DNA of 9,155 nt from JAWWPY01 sp964412845 (lineage in GTDB: Bacteria > Actinomycetota > Actinomycetes > Streptosporangiales > Streptosporangiaceae). The notes below the pieces were generated by a model. The model made no database searches, was not told the DNA's origin, and was given only the letters and a program-made list of their open reading frames with translations. The position numbers and the translations under genes are program-made. This document shows, one piece after another, positions 1 through 6,409 of this stretch (the stretch's first letter is position 1; each line of letters opens with the position of its first letter). The DNA lies in the NCBI GenBank assembly GCA_964412845.1, contig CAYPQM010000216.1, positions 1 through 9,155 of the forward strand. The letters are read 5' to 3'.

Positions 1-1423
1 AGGTCACCGGCGCGGCCACGCCGGCGACCGAGGCGGAGATCAGGTAGGCGCCCGGGGCGAAGACCAGCCGGTACCGGGCCAGGTCGGCTTCGGGATGGAC
101 GAAATCACAGACCACCCCGGCCCGCCACAGCGCCGCGTGGTCGGCGCGAAGAAGGTCAAGGTAGCGGACGTCGGTCAGCGGGATGCCCCGGTCCTCCATC
201 GCCCACCAGGAGTCGCTGTCCCACAGCAGCGCCACGTCCGCGGACACCGTGGAGCCCGCGATCTCGCCGAGCTGCGAGACCACCCGGCCCAGCTCGCAGA
301 CCTCGCGGAAGACCCTGGTGTCCGGGCCCGCGTGCGGCAGCATCGCCGGGTGAAACAGCTCAGCGCCGGCCTGCGACGCCCGCCACTGGAAGAACATGAC
401 GCTGTCCGAGCCACGGGCCAGGTACCCGACACTGTCCCGCAGCATCCGGCCTGGCTCCTTGATCAGGATCCGGTCGCGCTGGTAGATGAGGCTGGTTGAC
501 TGCTCCATCAGGATCCAGGGGCGGCCGCCGTTCCAGGACCGGGCCCGGTCCGCGCCGAACGCGATGTCCGGGTGACTGTCCGGGCCCGCCGAGCCGAGGT
601 AGTGGTCGATCGCGACCACGTCCACCGCCCGGCTCCACGCCCAGAAGTCGACCACCTGGAAGTCGGCCAGGATGAAGTTCGTGGTCACCGGGATATCGGG
701 GGTGTGCCGCCGGATCGCGTCCCGCTGCTCACAGAAGGATGCGAGCAGCTCGTCAGACCAGAAGCGGCGGTAATCCAGGCTGTGCGACGGATTCGCCCGC
801 CACTGCGTCGCCCGGGGTGGCAGCACCTGTTCCCAGGAGGAGTAGCGCTGGCTCCAGAAGGTGGTCCCCCACGCCTCGTTCAGCGCCGCCAGGCCCTCCC
901 GGCCCGTCCCGTGACGGCGCTGCAGCCAGGCGCGGAAGGCCGCCGCCGCGTGATCACACCAGCACACGGTGCCGTACTCGTTGTGCACGTGCCACATGGC
1001 CAGGGCGGGATGCCCCCGGTAGCGGTCCGCGAGGGCGGCGGCGATCCGCTGCGCCGCCGCCCGGTACGCCGGCGCCGCCGCGCAGTAGGTGTCCCGGCTG
1101 CCATGCCAGAGCTGGGTTCCGTCCCTGGTCACCGGCATCGCGTCCGGATGGGCCAGGGTGAACCACGGCGGCGGCGAGGCCGTGGGGGTGGCGAGCACCA
1201 CGCGGACCCCGTTGCTGTGCAGCCGGTCCAGCAGGTCGTCCAGCCAGCCGAACTCGTACCGTCCTTCTTCCGGTTCCAGGACCGACCAGGAGAACACGCC
1301 GACCGTCGCGCTGTTGACCCCGGCCTCGCGCATCAGCGTGTCGTCCTGCACCCCGGCCTTCTCATCCCACTGCTCAGGGTTGTAGTCACCGCCGAACCAC
1401 AGGCCCGCCGGGCCCGGCGTCAC
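1..1423 (-). CDS. GH42 beta-galactosidase, 3' end cut by window edge
   Basis: Hydrolyses terminal beta-D-galactosides with retention. There is no signal peptide, so it is probably cytoplasmic and acts on imported oligosaccharides. The frame is open from a GTG at 1423 to the left edge (474 codons). The N-terminus reads LWFGGDYNPEQW, the usual GH42 beginning, which supports this start. The TIM barrel covers about residues 5-385. The catalytic acid/base is Glu149 in WHVHNEYG and the nucleophile is Glu307 in ILMEQST. The family segment FFQWRASQAGAE follows near residue 341, and the trimerisation domain begins near 394 (VALLWDSDSWW) and continues out of the window. Of the four zinc-site cysteines of thermophilic GH42 enzymes, C114, C154 and C156 are present, but the last of the CxCxxC trio is Ala159. 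The GTG overlaps the GH3 stop by 4 nt and the ribosome site is weak, suggesting translational coupling. The family is certain; release of galactose from xyloglucan side chains is inferred from context. Confidence 0.93.
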   Translation of the reverse strand, partial: MTPGPAGLWFGGDYNPEQWDEKAGVQDDTLMREAGVNSATVGVFSWSVLEPEEGRYEFGWLDDLLDRLHSNGVRVVLATPTASPPPWFTLAHPDAMPVTRDGTQLWHGSRDTYCAAAPAYRAAAQRIAAALADRYRGHPALAMWHVHNEYGTVCWCDHAAAAFRAWLQRRHGTGREGLAALNEAWGTTFWSQRYSSWEQVLPPRATQWRANPSHSLDYRRFWSDELLASFCEQRDAIRRHTPDIPVTTNFILADFQVVDFWAWSRAVDVVAIDHYLGSAGPDSHPDIAFGADRARSWNGGRPWILMEQSTSLIYQRDRILIKEPGRMLRDSVGYLARGSDSVMFFQWRASQAGAELFHPAMLPHAGPDTRVFREVCELGRVVSQLGEIAGSTVSADVALLWDSDSWWAMEDRGIPLTDVRYLDLLRADHAALWRAGVVCDFVHPEADLARYRLVFAPGAYLISASVAGVAAPVT

Positions 1424-4311
1424 GACGCGGGACTTTCCGCGGTGGTGTGCACGGACACCGACGCCAGCCGCTGACTGCCGCGCAGCACGAGGTAGAGGTC
1501 GTGGATGCCCGCGGCTGGTGCGGCCAGGCTGGTGCTGACTTCCGCCCACACGTAGCAGCCTCCGGTGCCGGGCACCGGCACCGCACCCAGGAACTGGCCG
1601 CCGGCCGGGTGACCGCACCACAGTTCCAGGCTCGCCGGGCCGGCCTGCTCTGCCCTGGCCACCCGCGCGGTGAGGGTCAGCGCGCCGCCCGCCTCGCCAT
1701 CGGCGGCCGGGAACTCGACCCCCCGGAGCAGGATCCAGCCTGGGCCGTCGCCCGCTGGGCTGACCGCGTCACCGTCCTCGGGGGTGGCGTCCACCAAGGT
1801 GACGTGGTCGTAGTCGTCGAAGTCCGCGGCGGCCACTGGGCCGCCGGTGATCCGCCGCGGGGCAGGCCGCCAGCCGCGGATGCTCAGCAGCGTGGACTGC
1901 CGTATCGCGGTGCTGGACGAGCCGGCCATCACCTCGTAGTTACCGGGATCCACGGTCATCCGGTGCGTGACCACATCCCAGAACGCCAGCGACGAGATCG
2001 GCAGCGAGATCCGGGCGGTGGCGCTCTCCCCCGGGCGCAGCGTGACGCGGGCGAACCCGGCCAGCGCCCGCCGTGGCCGCGGGCACCGGGGGGCCAGCGC
2101 GCGGGTGTAGAACTGGACGACCTCAGTGCCGTCGCGGGTCCCGGTGTTCGTGATGTCGACCGCGGCCGTGACCGTGTCCCCATCCCGCGCCTCGGCGGCA
2201 TCAAGGCGCAGGCCTGCGTAGCCGAAGGTCGTATACGACAATCCATGGCCAAACGGAAACAGCGGCGTGCCCTCGAAGTACAGGTACGTCCGCCGGGCCT
2301 TGATGATGTCGTACTCCAGCATTCCGGGCAGGTCATCGATGGACGAGTACCAGGTCTGCGGCAGCCGGCCGCCGGGGTCCTGGTCACCGAGCAGGACCCC
2401 GGCGACCGCGCGGCCGGTCTCCTGCCCGCCGTGACAGATCCACGCGATGGCCGGGATGTTGTCCCGGGCCCAGGCCAGCTCGTAGGGGTAGCTGCTCATC
2501 ACCAGCAGCACCACCTGCCGGGCGGCCGCGCTGGCCGCCCGGACCAGCCGGTCCTGGGCCGGCGGGAGCGCCAGCGTGGTCCGGTCCTGGGTCTCCCGGC
2601 CATTGATCAGCGGGTCGTTGCCGACGACCAGCACGACGTAGTCCGCGCCCTGCGTCGCGCGCACCGCGCGGGCGATCCCGTCCCTGGTGACCTGCCAGGT
2701 GAAGGGCTGCGCCCCGGCCGCATCGGGCGCGGTGGCGGCGGCCCGGCCCGATGGCTCGTGCACGGTTACGTACTTCCCGGTGGCGGCGCTGCGCAGCAGC
2801 ACGGTGCGGTCAGGCTTTGTTTCGCGGACGAACGCCTCCCTGACCACCCAGCCGTTCGGCCGGTCCTGGTCGGCCACGAGCAGTCCGTCCTCCTTGACCG
2901 TGAGGTATCGCCCGTTGGCCGCGCTGCGCAGCGTGATGACGTCGTCCCCCCAGTCGAAGACGTCGAACTCGCCGATCTCACGCCCCTGGCCGGTGTCACG
3001 GCCCTGGCCGGTCGCACTGGCCAGGGCGGCGGTCGCCCGCAGGGCCACCCGGTCCACGCCCTCGGCGCAGGCGACATCGCCGCGCAGCGGGTGCAGTGCT
3101 TCCCGCAGGCCGTCGGCCACAGTGCTCTGGTAGGGCATCGTGCCGCTGTACCAGTCTTCGCACAGCCGGTCGGCGAAGGGCCCCACGACCGCGACCCGAA
3201 GGCCTGGCCGCGGCGTGATCGGCAGCACGCCCGCGCCGTTCTTCAGCAGGACGATGGCCTGCCCGGCCGCCCGGCGGGCCAGCGTCCGGTGGGCCACGCA
3301 GCCGATCGACTCCGCGCCGATGCCGGCATAGGGGTCAAGGCCAGGATCGAACTCGCCGAGCCGCAGCCGGAGCAGCAGCAGCCTGCGCACGGCGCGGTCC
3401 ACGTCGGCGAGGGTGATCAGCCCGCGGTCCAGCGCCTCGGTGATCCGGCCGATGGTGACCGAGGAATCCTCGCCGTGATCGGTGAAGCTGTCCACGCCGG
3501 CCCGCAGCGCCGCGGCATGACCGGCCGGATGGTCCGCGAAGTAGTGCTCGTCGTTGACGAGGTTGGACGGGGCTTCCGCGTCGCTGCACACGACAAGCTC
3601 GTCGTCGGTCCAGCGGCGCAACTCGCCGTTCAGGTACGGGCTGACGTGATTCGGCCGCCCGTTGACCAGGTTGTAGGACGGCATCACGCCGACGGCCACC
3701 CCGGCCGCGATCGGTGCCTGAAACGGCGGCAGGTCGTACTCGTGCAGCACGCGCGGCCGCAGCACCGACGAGGTGGTCGACCGGTCCGCCTCGTTGTTGT
3801 AGGCCAGGAAGTGCTTGAGCAGCGGGGCGGTGCGCAGGTACCCGGGATGGTCGCCGCCCAGGCCGCGACAGTAGGCGACCGCTGTCCGCGCGGTCAGCAG
3901 CGGGTCTTCTGAGTAGCCTTCCTCGTTCCGCCCCCACCGCGGGTCCCGGAGCAGGTTCACCACCGGCGCCCACACATTGAGGCTCACCGCCGGGTCCTGG
4001 CGGTGCATCGCCCGCACCTCCTCGCCCACCGCGGCGCCCACCGCGCTGACCAGATCCGGGTCCCACGCCGCACCCAGGCCGACGGCCTGCGGGAAGACCG
4101 TGGCGACGCCGAGCCATGCCACCCCGTGCAGCGCCTCGGTGCCGGTCCGGAACGGCGCGATCCCCAGCCGTGGCACACCGGGTGATCGCTGGTGCAGCAT
4201 CGCGATCTTCTCGGTGCTGGTCAGCCGGTGCAGCAGATCGTCGGCGCGGGCAGGCAGCGGCAGATCCGGATCCAGGAAGGCGGGCAGCTCGGCCCGGGCG
4301 CCCACAGGCAT
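1420..4311 (-). CDS. GH3 beta-glycosidase (beta-glucosidase or beta-xylosidase) with beta-trefoil-like insert and C-terminal CBM6-like domain
   Basis: Retaining exo-beta-glycosidase of 963 residues, with no signal peptide and so probably cytoplasmic. In order: GH3 N-terminal barrel (about 10-330) with NVWAPVVNLLRDPRWGRNEE, KHF and the nucleophile Asp244 in VVCSDAEAP; GH3 alpha/beta sandwich from about 350, with the probable acid/base Glu573 in GRETQDR and GGQETGRAVAGVLLG beyond; fibronectin-III-like domain (about 695-810); CBM6-like beta-sandwich (about 830-960, ending in GIHDLYLVLRG). The sandwich is interrupted at about 443-545 by two fascin-like repeats (LRSAANGRYLTV, LRSAATGKYVTV), preceded by a repeated GQGRDT/GQGREI linker. 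I chose the ATG at 4311 because GGAGAG lies 6 nt upstream. The ATG at 4389 would put the operator and 16-bp repeats inside the gene and give an unlikely leader (MAPSKRFDPR). It is the first gene of the leftward unit. Backbone glucosidase activity fits the xyloglucan context, but the NLLRDPRWGRNEEGYSEDP stretch is also common in beta-xylosidase and arabinosidase members, so the sugar is unsettled. Confidence 0.94.
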   Translation of the reverse strand: MPVGARAELPAFLDPDLPLPARADDLLHRLTSTEKIAMLHQRSPGVPRLGIAPFRTGTEALHGVAWLGVATVFPQAVGLGAAWDPDLVSAVGAAVGEEVRAMHRQDPAVSLNVWAPVVNLLRDPRWGRNEEGYSEDPLLTARTAVAYCRGLGGDHPGYLRTAPLLKHFLAYNNEADRSTTSSVLRPRVLHEYDLPPFQAPIAAGVAVGVMPSYNLVNGRPNHVSPYLNGELRRWTDDELVVCSDAEAPSNLVNDEHYFADHPAGHAAALRAGVDSFTDHGEDSSVTIGRITEALDRGLITLADVDRAVRRLLLLRLRLGEFDPGLDPYAGIGAESIGCVAHRTLARRAAGQAIVLLKNGAGVLPITPRPGLRVAVVGPFADRLCEDWYSGTMPYQSTVADGLREALHPLRGDVACAEGVDRVALRATAALASATGQGRDTGQGREIGEFDVFDWGDDVITLRSAANGRYLTVKEDGLLVADQDRPNGWVVREAFVRETKPDRTVLLRSAATGKYVTVHEPSGRAAATAPDAAGAQPFTWQVTRDGIARAVRATQGADYVVLVVGNDPLINGRETQDRTTLALPPAQDRLVRAASAAARQVVLLVMSSYPYELAWARDNIPAIAWICHGGQETGRAVAGVLLGDQDPGGRLPQTWYSSIDDLPGMLEYDIIKARRTYLYFEGTPLFPFGHGLSYTTFGYAGLRLDAAEARDGDTVTAAVDITNTGTRDGTEVVQFYTRALAPRCPRPRRALAGFARVTLRPGESATARISLPISSLAFWDVVTHRMTVDPGNYEVMAGSSSTAIRQSTLLSIRGWRPAPRRITGGPVAAADFDDYDHVTLVDATPEDGDAVSPAGDGPGWILLRGVEFPAADGEAGGALTLTARVARAEQAGPASLELWCGHPAGGQFLGAVPVPGTGGCYVWAEVSTSLAAPAAGIHDLYLVLRGSQRLASVSVHTTAESPAS

Positions 4312-4317
4312 CCGCGA

Positions 4318-4323
4318 CTCTCC
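4318..4323 (-). promoter_or_regulatory. Ribosome binding site deciding the GH3 start
   Basis: The minus strand reads GGAGAG here, followed by six bases and then the ATG at 4311. No comparable site precedes the longer in-frame ATG at 4389, where the upstream minus-strand sequence is GGAGCCGGTGGC. This favours the shorter protein. Confidence 0.8.
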
Positions 4324-4325
4324 GG

Positions 4326-4373
4326 TTTCTGGGATCGGAGTGTTCTGGGATCGGAGTGTTCTGGGATCGAAGC
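4326..4373. repeat. Three tandem copies of a 16-bp unit next to the operator
   Basis: The unit GTTCTGGGATCGGAGT occurs at 4342-4357. A copy with one mismatch in the first base lies at 4326-4341, and a third with two mismatches at 4358-4373, whose right end is the left half of the palindrome at 4367-4380. The array sits in the GH3 5' leader, ending just upstream of its ribosome site. Within each unit TCGGAGTGTTCTGG matches the operator TCGAAGCGCTTCGA at 8 of 14 positions, and all six differences are transitions. They may be weak or decayed extra operator copies, or an unrelated short tandem duplication. Confidence 0.9.
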
Positions 4374-4380
4374 GCTTCGA
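4367..4380. promoter_or_regulatory. LacI/GalR-type operator, GH3-GH42 side
   Basis: TCGAAGCGCTTCGA is a perfect 14-bp palindrome with a central CG, the form typical of LacI-family operators in actinobacteria. It lies about 55 bp upstream of the GH3 start. An identical copy lies 196 bp away on the transporter side, and the identity extends to 18 bp (ATCGAAGCGCTTCGACGG). Control of the GH3-GH42 unit by a sugar-responsive repressor is inferred; no regulator gene is in the window. Confidence 0.82.
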
Positions 4381-4409
4381 CGGTGCCACCGGCTCCGGCC
4401 CTCTGTCAA
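4380..4409 (-). promoter_or_regulatory. Possible promoter for the GH3-GH42 unit
   Basis: The minus strand has a consensus -35 hexamer TTGACA (4409-4404). The best -10 at 18 bp spacing is CACCGT (4385-4380), which keeps only the A at position 2 and the T at position 6. The operator overlaps its downstream end, which would suit repression by blocking polymerase. The poor -10 makes this tentative. Confidence 0.35.
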
Positions 4410-4414
4410 GGGCC
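4397..4414. repeat. Short inverted repeat in the divergent regulatory region
   Basis: GGCCCT and AGGGCC form a perfect 6-bp stem around the 6-nt loop CTGTCA. There is no U-run after it on either strand, so it is not a convincing intrinsic terminator. It overlaps the TTGACA hexamer. It may be incidental in GC-rich DNA. Confidence 0.4.
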
Positions 4415-4523
4415 CCCGGGGGGCGGGCCAGGCCCGGTCAGGACGCGCTGAAGCCTGGCTCCCGCCGTTTCGGCACCCCGCGTTACCGAATGGCGGCACA
4501 TTGCATGAATTTCCCGTTACCTC

Positions 4524-4552
4524 TTGCCCGCCCTCCTGAGCTGACGTAACCT
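4524..4552 (+). promoter_or_regulatory. Probable promoter of the transporter-GH74 operon
   Basis: TTGCCC at 4524-4529 and TAACCT at 4547-4552 are separated by exactly 17 bp; the -10 fits the actinobacterial TANNNT pattern. Transcription would begin near 4559-4560, only a few bases before the operator at 4563, which is a good place for a repressor to block initiation or clearance. This would leave a leader of roughly 145 nt before the lipoprotein gene. Confidence 0.6.
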
Positions 4553-4562
4553 CGGCGCAAAA

Positions 4563-4576
4563 TCGAAGCGCTTCGA
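4563..4576. promoter_or_regulatory. LacI/GalR-type operator, transporter side
   Basis: Second perfect copy of TCGAAGCGCTTCGA, in the same 18-bp context as the one at 4367. It lies immediately downstream of the predicted start of transcription and about 130 bp before the lipoprotein gene. Two exact copies, one next to each divergent unit, make chance unlikely and suggest that one repressor coordinates both units. Confidence 0.85.
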
Positions 4577-4705
4577 CGGCAGCGTCCATCCACCCCTGGC
4601 CCAGGTGGTGATCGCGGCGGCAGCAGAGCGCTGGCACACCAGGCCGGCCCACGGGCCGACCGACCGTCCACCGAAGAAAAGCCGGACGAAAGGTCGAACC
4701 AGACA

Positions 4706-6397
4706 ATGAGCGTCGACGGGACGGGAAACCCCCTCAATCGCAGATCCTTCCTCGGCGTAGCGGCCGCCGCCGCGGGCGCTGCTGCGGCCTCCCCGCTGCT
4801 GGCCGCCTGTGGCACGACAGCGAGCCATACCGGTACCACGAGCACATCAGAGCTGGCCAAGATCCTGCCGGCCTACGTGCCGAGCACCTTTGTCAAGCCG
4901 GATATCCCGAGCGTGAATGGCTCAGACCCGGCATATCTTTCGTATCCCACCAATCTGGTGCGCACAATCAGCGAGGCGCCGGGCGCCGGCGGCAACTACA
5001 CGACAATCACGCCGCTGTGGGGCTCGATCCCGGCGGCCAACAACGCGTACTACCAGGCTGTGAACAAGGCGCTGGGCGCGAACCTTGACATCCAGCCCGC
5101 TAACGGCAACACCTACGGCAATGCCCTGCCGCCGCTATTTTCTGGAAATAAGCTGCCGGACTGGATCAACATCCCGTCCTGGAACACGGCGCCGCTGAAC
5201 TTCGGCCAGGCGGTCGCCGCCAAGTTCGCGGACCTGACGCCCTACCTGAGCGGCGACAAGGTCAAGAAGTACCCGAACCTGGCCAACATCGCCCCGGCCG
5301 CCTGGCAGGCAGGCATCTGGAACAACAAGATCTACGGCCTGCCGGTGTTCCCGTCCAACGTGGTGTTCGCCGGCACGATCTTCTACCGCCAGGACGTCCT
5401 GAGCAAGCTCGGCATCACCCCCGGCGTGAAGTCCGCCGCCGACCTGTTCGCCCTGGGCAAGGAGGTCAACGACCCGAAGGGCAAGCGGTGGGCGTTCGAC
5501 GACCCGTGGGCCTACCTGAGCCAGCCCTTCAACATCCCGAACAACCCACCCGCCTGGACCACGAACGCCAAGGGCGACCTGGTGGCCTCGGTCGAGACCG
5601 AGCAGATCATCGAGGCGCTGAACTGGAACGCCAGCATCGTCAAGGCCGGCATGATGCACCCGAGCGCGATCGCCCTGGACACCAGCAACGCCAAGCAGCG
5701 GTTCTGGAGCGGCCAGGTGATCATCACCGGCGACGGAACGGGCGCCTGGAACGGCTCGGACGCGCTGTCCGGCAAAGCCTCGAACCCCAGCTACGTCCGG
5801 CAGGCGTTCCCGCTGTTCACCGCCAGCGGCACCGGCACCCCGAGGATCGCGCTCGGCAGCGGCGCGGGACTGTTCAGCTACCTCAGCAAGAACCTCACGA
5901 AGGCCCAGATCGAGGAGTGCCTGCGGATCGCGAACTACCTCGCGGCGCCGTACGGCTCCTACGAGTACACCCTGATCAACTTCGGCGTGCAGGGGGTGGA
6001 CTGGACTCCATCCGCCAAGGGCCCGATCTACACGACCCAGGGCACCAAGGAGTCCAACGAGGACACCTACCAGTTCCTCGCCACCGGCCCCTCGGTGACC
6101 AGCGCGCAGAACGGGTTCACCAACGTGGCCCGCGACTACGCGCTCTGGCAGCAGAGCACGGCCAAGTACAAGTACAAGCCACTCTTCTACGACATGAACA
6201 TCGCGATTCCGGCCAACCTGAACAGCGCGAACGCGTCATTCACCGCGGGGCCGATCTACGACATGATCAACAACGTCACCCGCGGCCGCAACACGATCGC
6301 TGACTTCAAGTCGACGGTCAAGGACTGGCAGCGCAACGGCGGCAACGCCCTGCGCAAGTACTTCGAGGGCATCCGCGCCAAGTACGGCGACGCGTAG
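4706..6397 (+). CDS. Tat-exported lipoprotein, ABC sugar-oligosaccharide binding protein (LplA/YtcQ type)
   Basis: Extracellular solute-binding component that captures a saccharide and delivers it to the two permeases encoded next. It has 563 residues. The signal peptide has a twin-arginine motif (NRRSFLG, residues 11-17), an alanine-rich hydrophobic stretch and a lipobox LAAC with Cys35 as the lipidation site. The mature protein has the large family-1 binding-protein character, e.g. PLWGSIPAANNAYYQAVNKALGA-like N-lobe, NKIYGLPVF near residue 210 and YEYTLINFGVQGVDW near 415. It is larger than typical 400-450-residue sugar binders and closest in type to the LplA/LipO/YtcQ group, which handles sizeable plant-polysaccharide oligosaccharides. 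GAAAGG at 4688-4693, 12 nt before the ATG, is the probable ribosome site. It is the first gene of the rightward operon. Xyloglucan oligosaccharides are the inferred ligand from the GH74 neighbour; the sequence alone does not show the ligand. Confidence 0.92.
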   Translation: MSVDGTGNPLNRRSFLGVAAAAAGAAAASPLLAACGTTASHTGTTSTSELAKILPAYVPSTFVKPDIPSVNGSDPAYLSYPTNLVRTISEAPGAGGNYTTITPLWGSIPAANNAYYQAVNKALGANLDIQPANGNTYGNALPPLFSGNKLPDWINIPSWNTAPLNFGQAVAAKFADLTPYLSGDKVKKYPNLANIAPAAWQAGIWNNKIYGLPVFPSNVVFAGTIFYRQDVLSKLGITPGVKSAADLFALGKEVNDPKGKRWAFDDPWAYLSQPFNIPNNPPAWTTNAKGDLVASVETEQIIEALNWNASIVKAGMMHPSAIALDTSNAKQRFWSGQVIITGDGTGAWNGSDALSGKASNPSYVRQAFPLFTASGTGTPRIALGSGAGLFSYLSKNLTKAQIEECLRIANYLAAPYGSYEYTLINFGVQGVDWTPSAKGPIYTTQGTKESNEDTYQFLATGPSVTSAQNGFTNVARDYALWQQSTAKYKYKPLFYDMNIAIPANLNSANASFTAGPIYDMINNVTRGRNTIADFKSTVKDWQRNGGNALRKYFEGIRAKYGDA

Positions 6398-6409
6398 CAG
6401 GCGGAAACA

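Larger units (their letters stand above)
4312..4705. promoter_or_regulatory. Divergent regulatory region between the two units
   Basis: This 394-bp gap separates the GH3 start from the lipoprotein start. It contains the GH3 ribosome site, the 16-bp tandem repeat, two identical palindromic operators and one good promoter candidate on the plus strand. Base composition drops locally near 4500-4525 (TTGCATGAATTTCCCGTTAC), as often seen around promoters. I see no recognisable element in 4415-4500, nor in 4577-4687, which is probably the untranslated leader of the transporter operon. Open frames crossing this gap on the minus strand have arginine- and serine-rich products resembling no family and are not called. 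Confidence 0.8.

Noticed and set aside
572..1474. Plus-strand open frame of 300 codons
   Set aside because: It is antisense to the GH42 gene, whose catalytic motifs are intact on the other strand.
1447..3912. Long plus-strand open frame of 821 codons
   Set aside because: It lies wholly opposite the GH3 gene, its product is rich in Arg, Gly, Pro and Gln without any family motif, and such antisense frames are common in high-GC DNA.
4397..4414. Inverted repeat considered as a terminator
   Set aside because: The 6-bp stem has no T-run and lies between divergent starts, where no transcript is expected to end.
4221..4860. Minus-strand open frames across the regulatory region, considered as a small regulator gene
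   Set aside because: They have no helix-turn-helix or other family features, and they run through both operators and the lipoprotein signal-peptide region.
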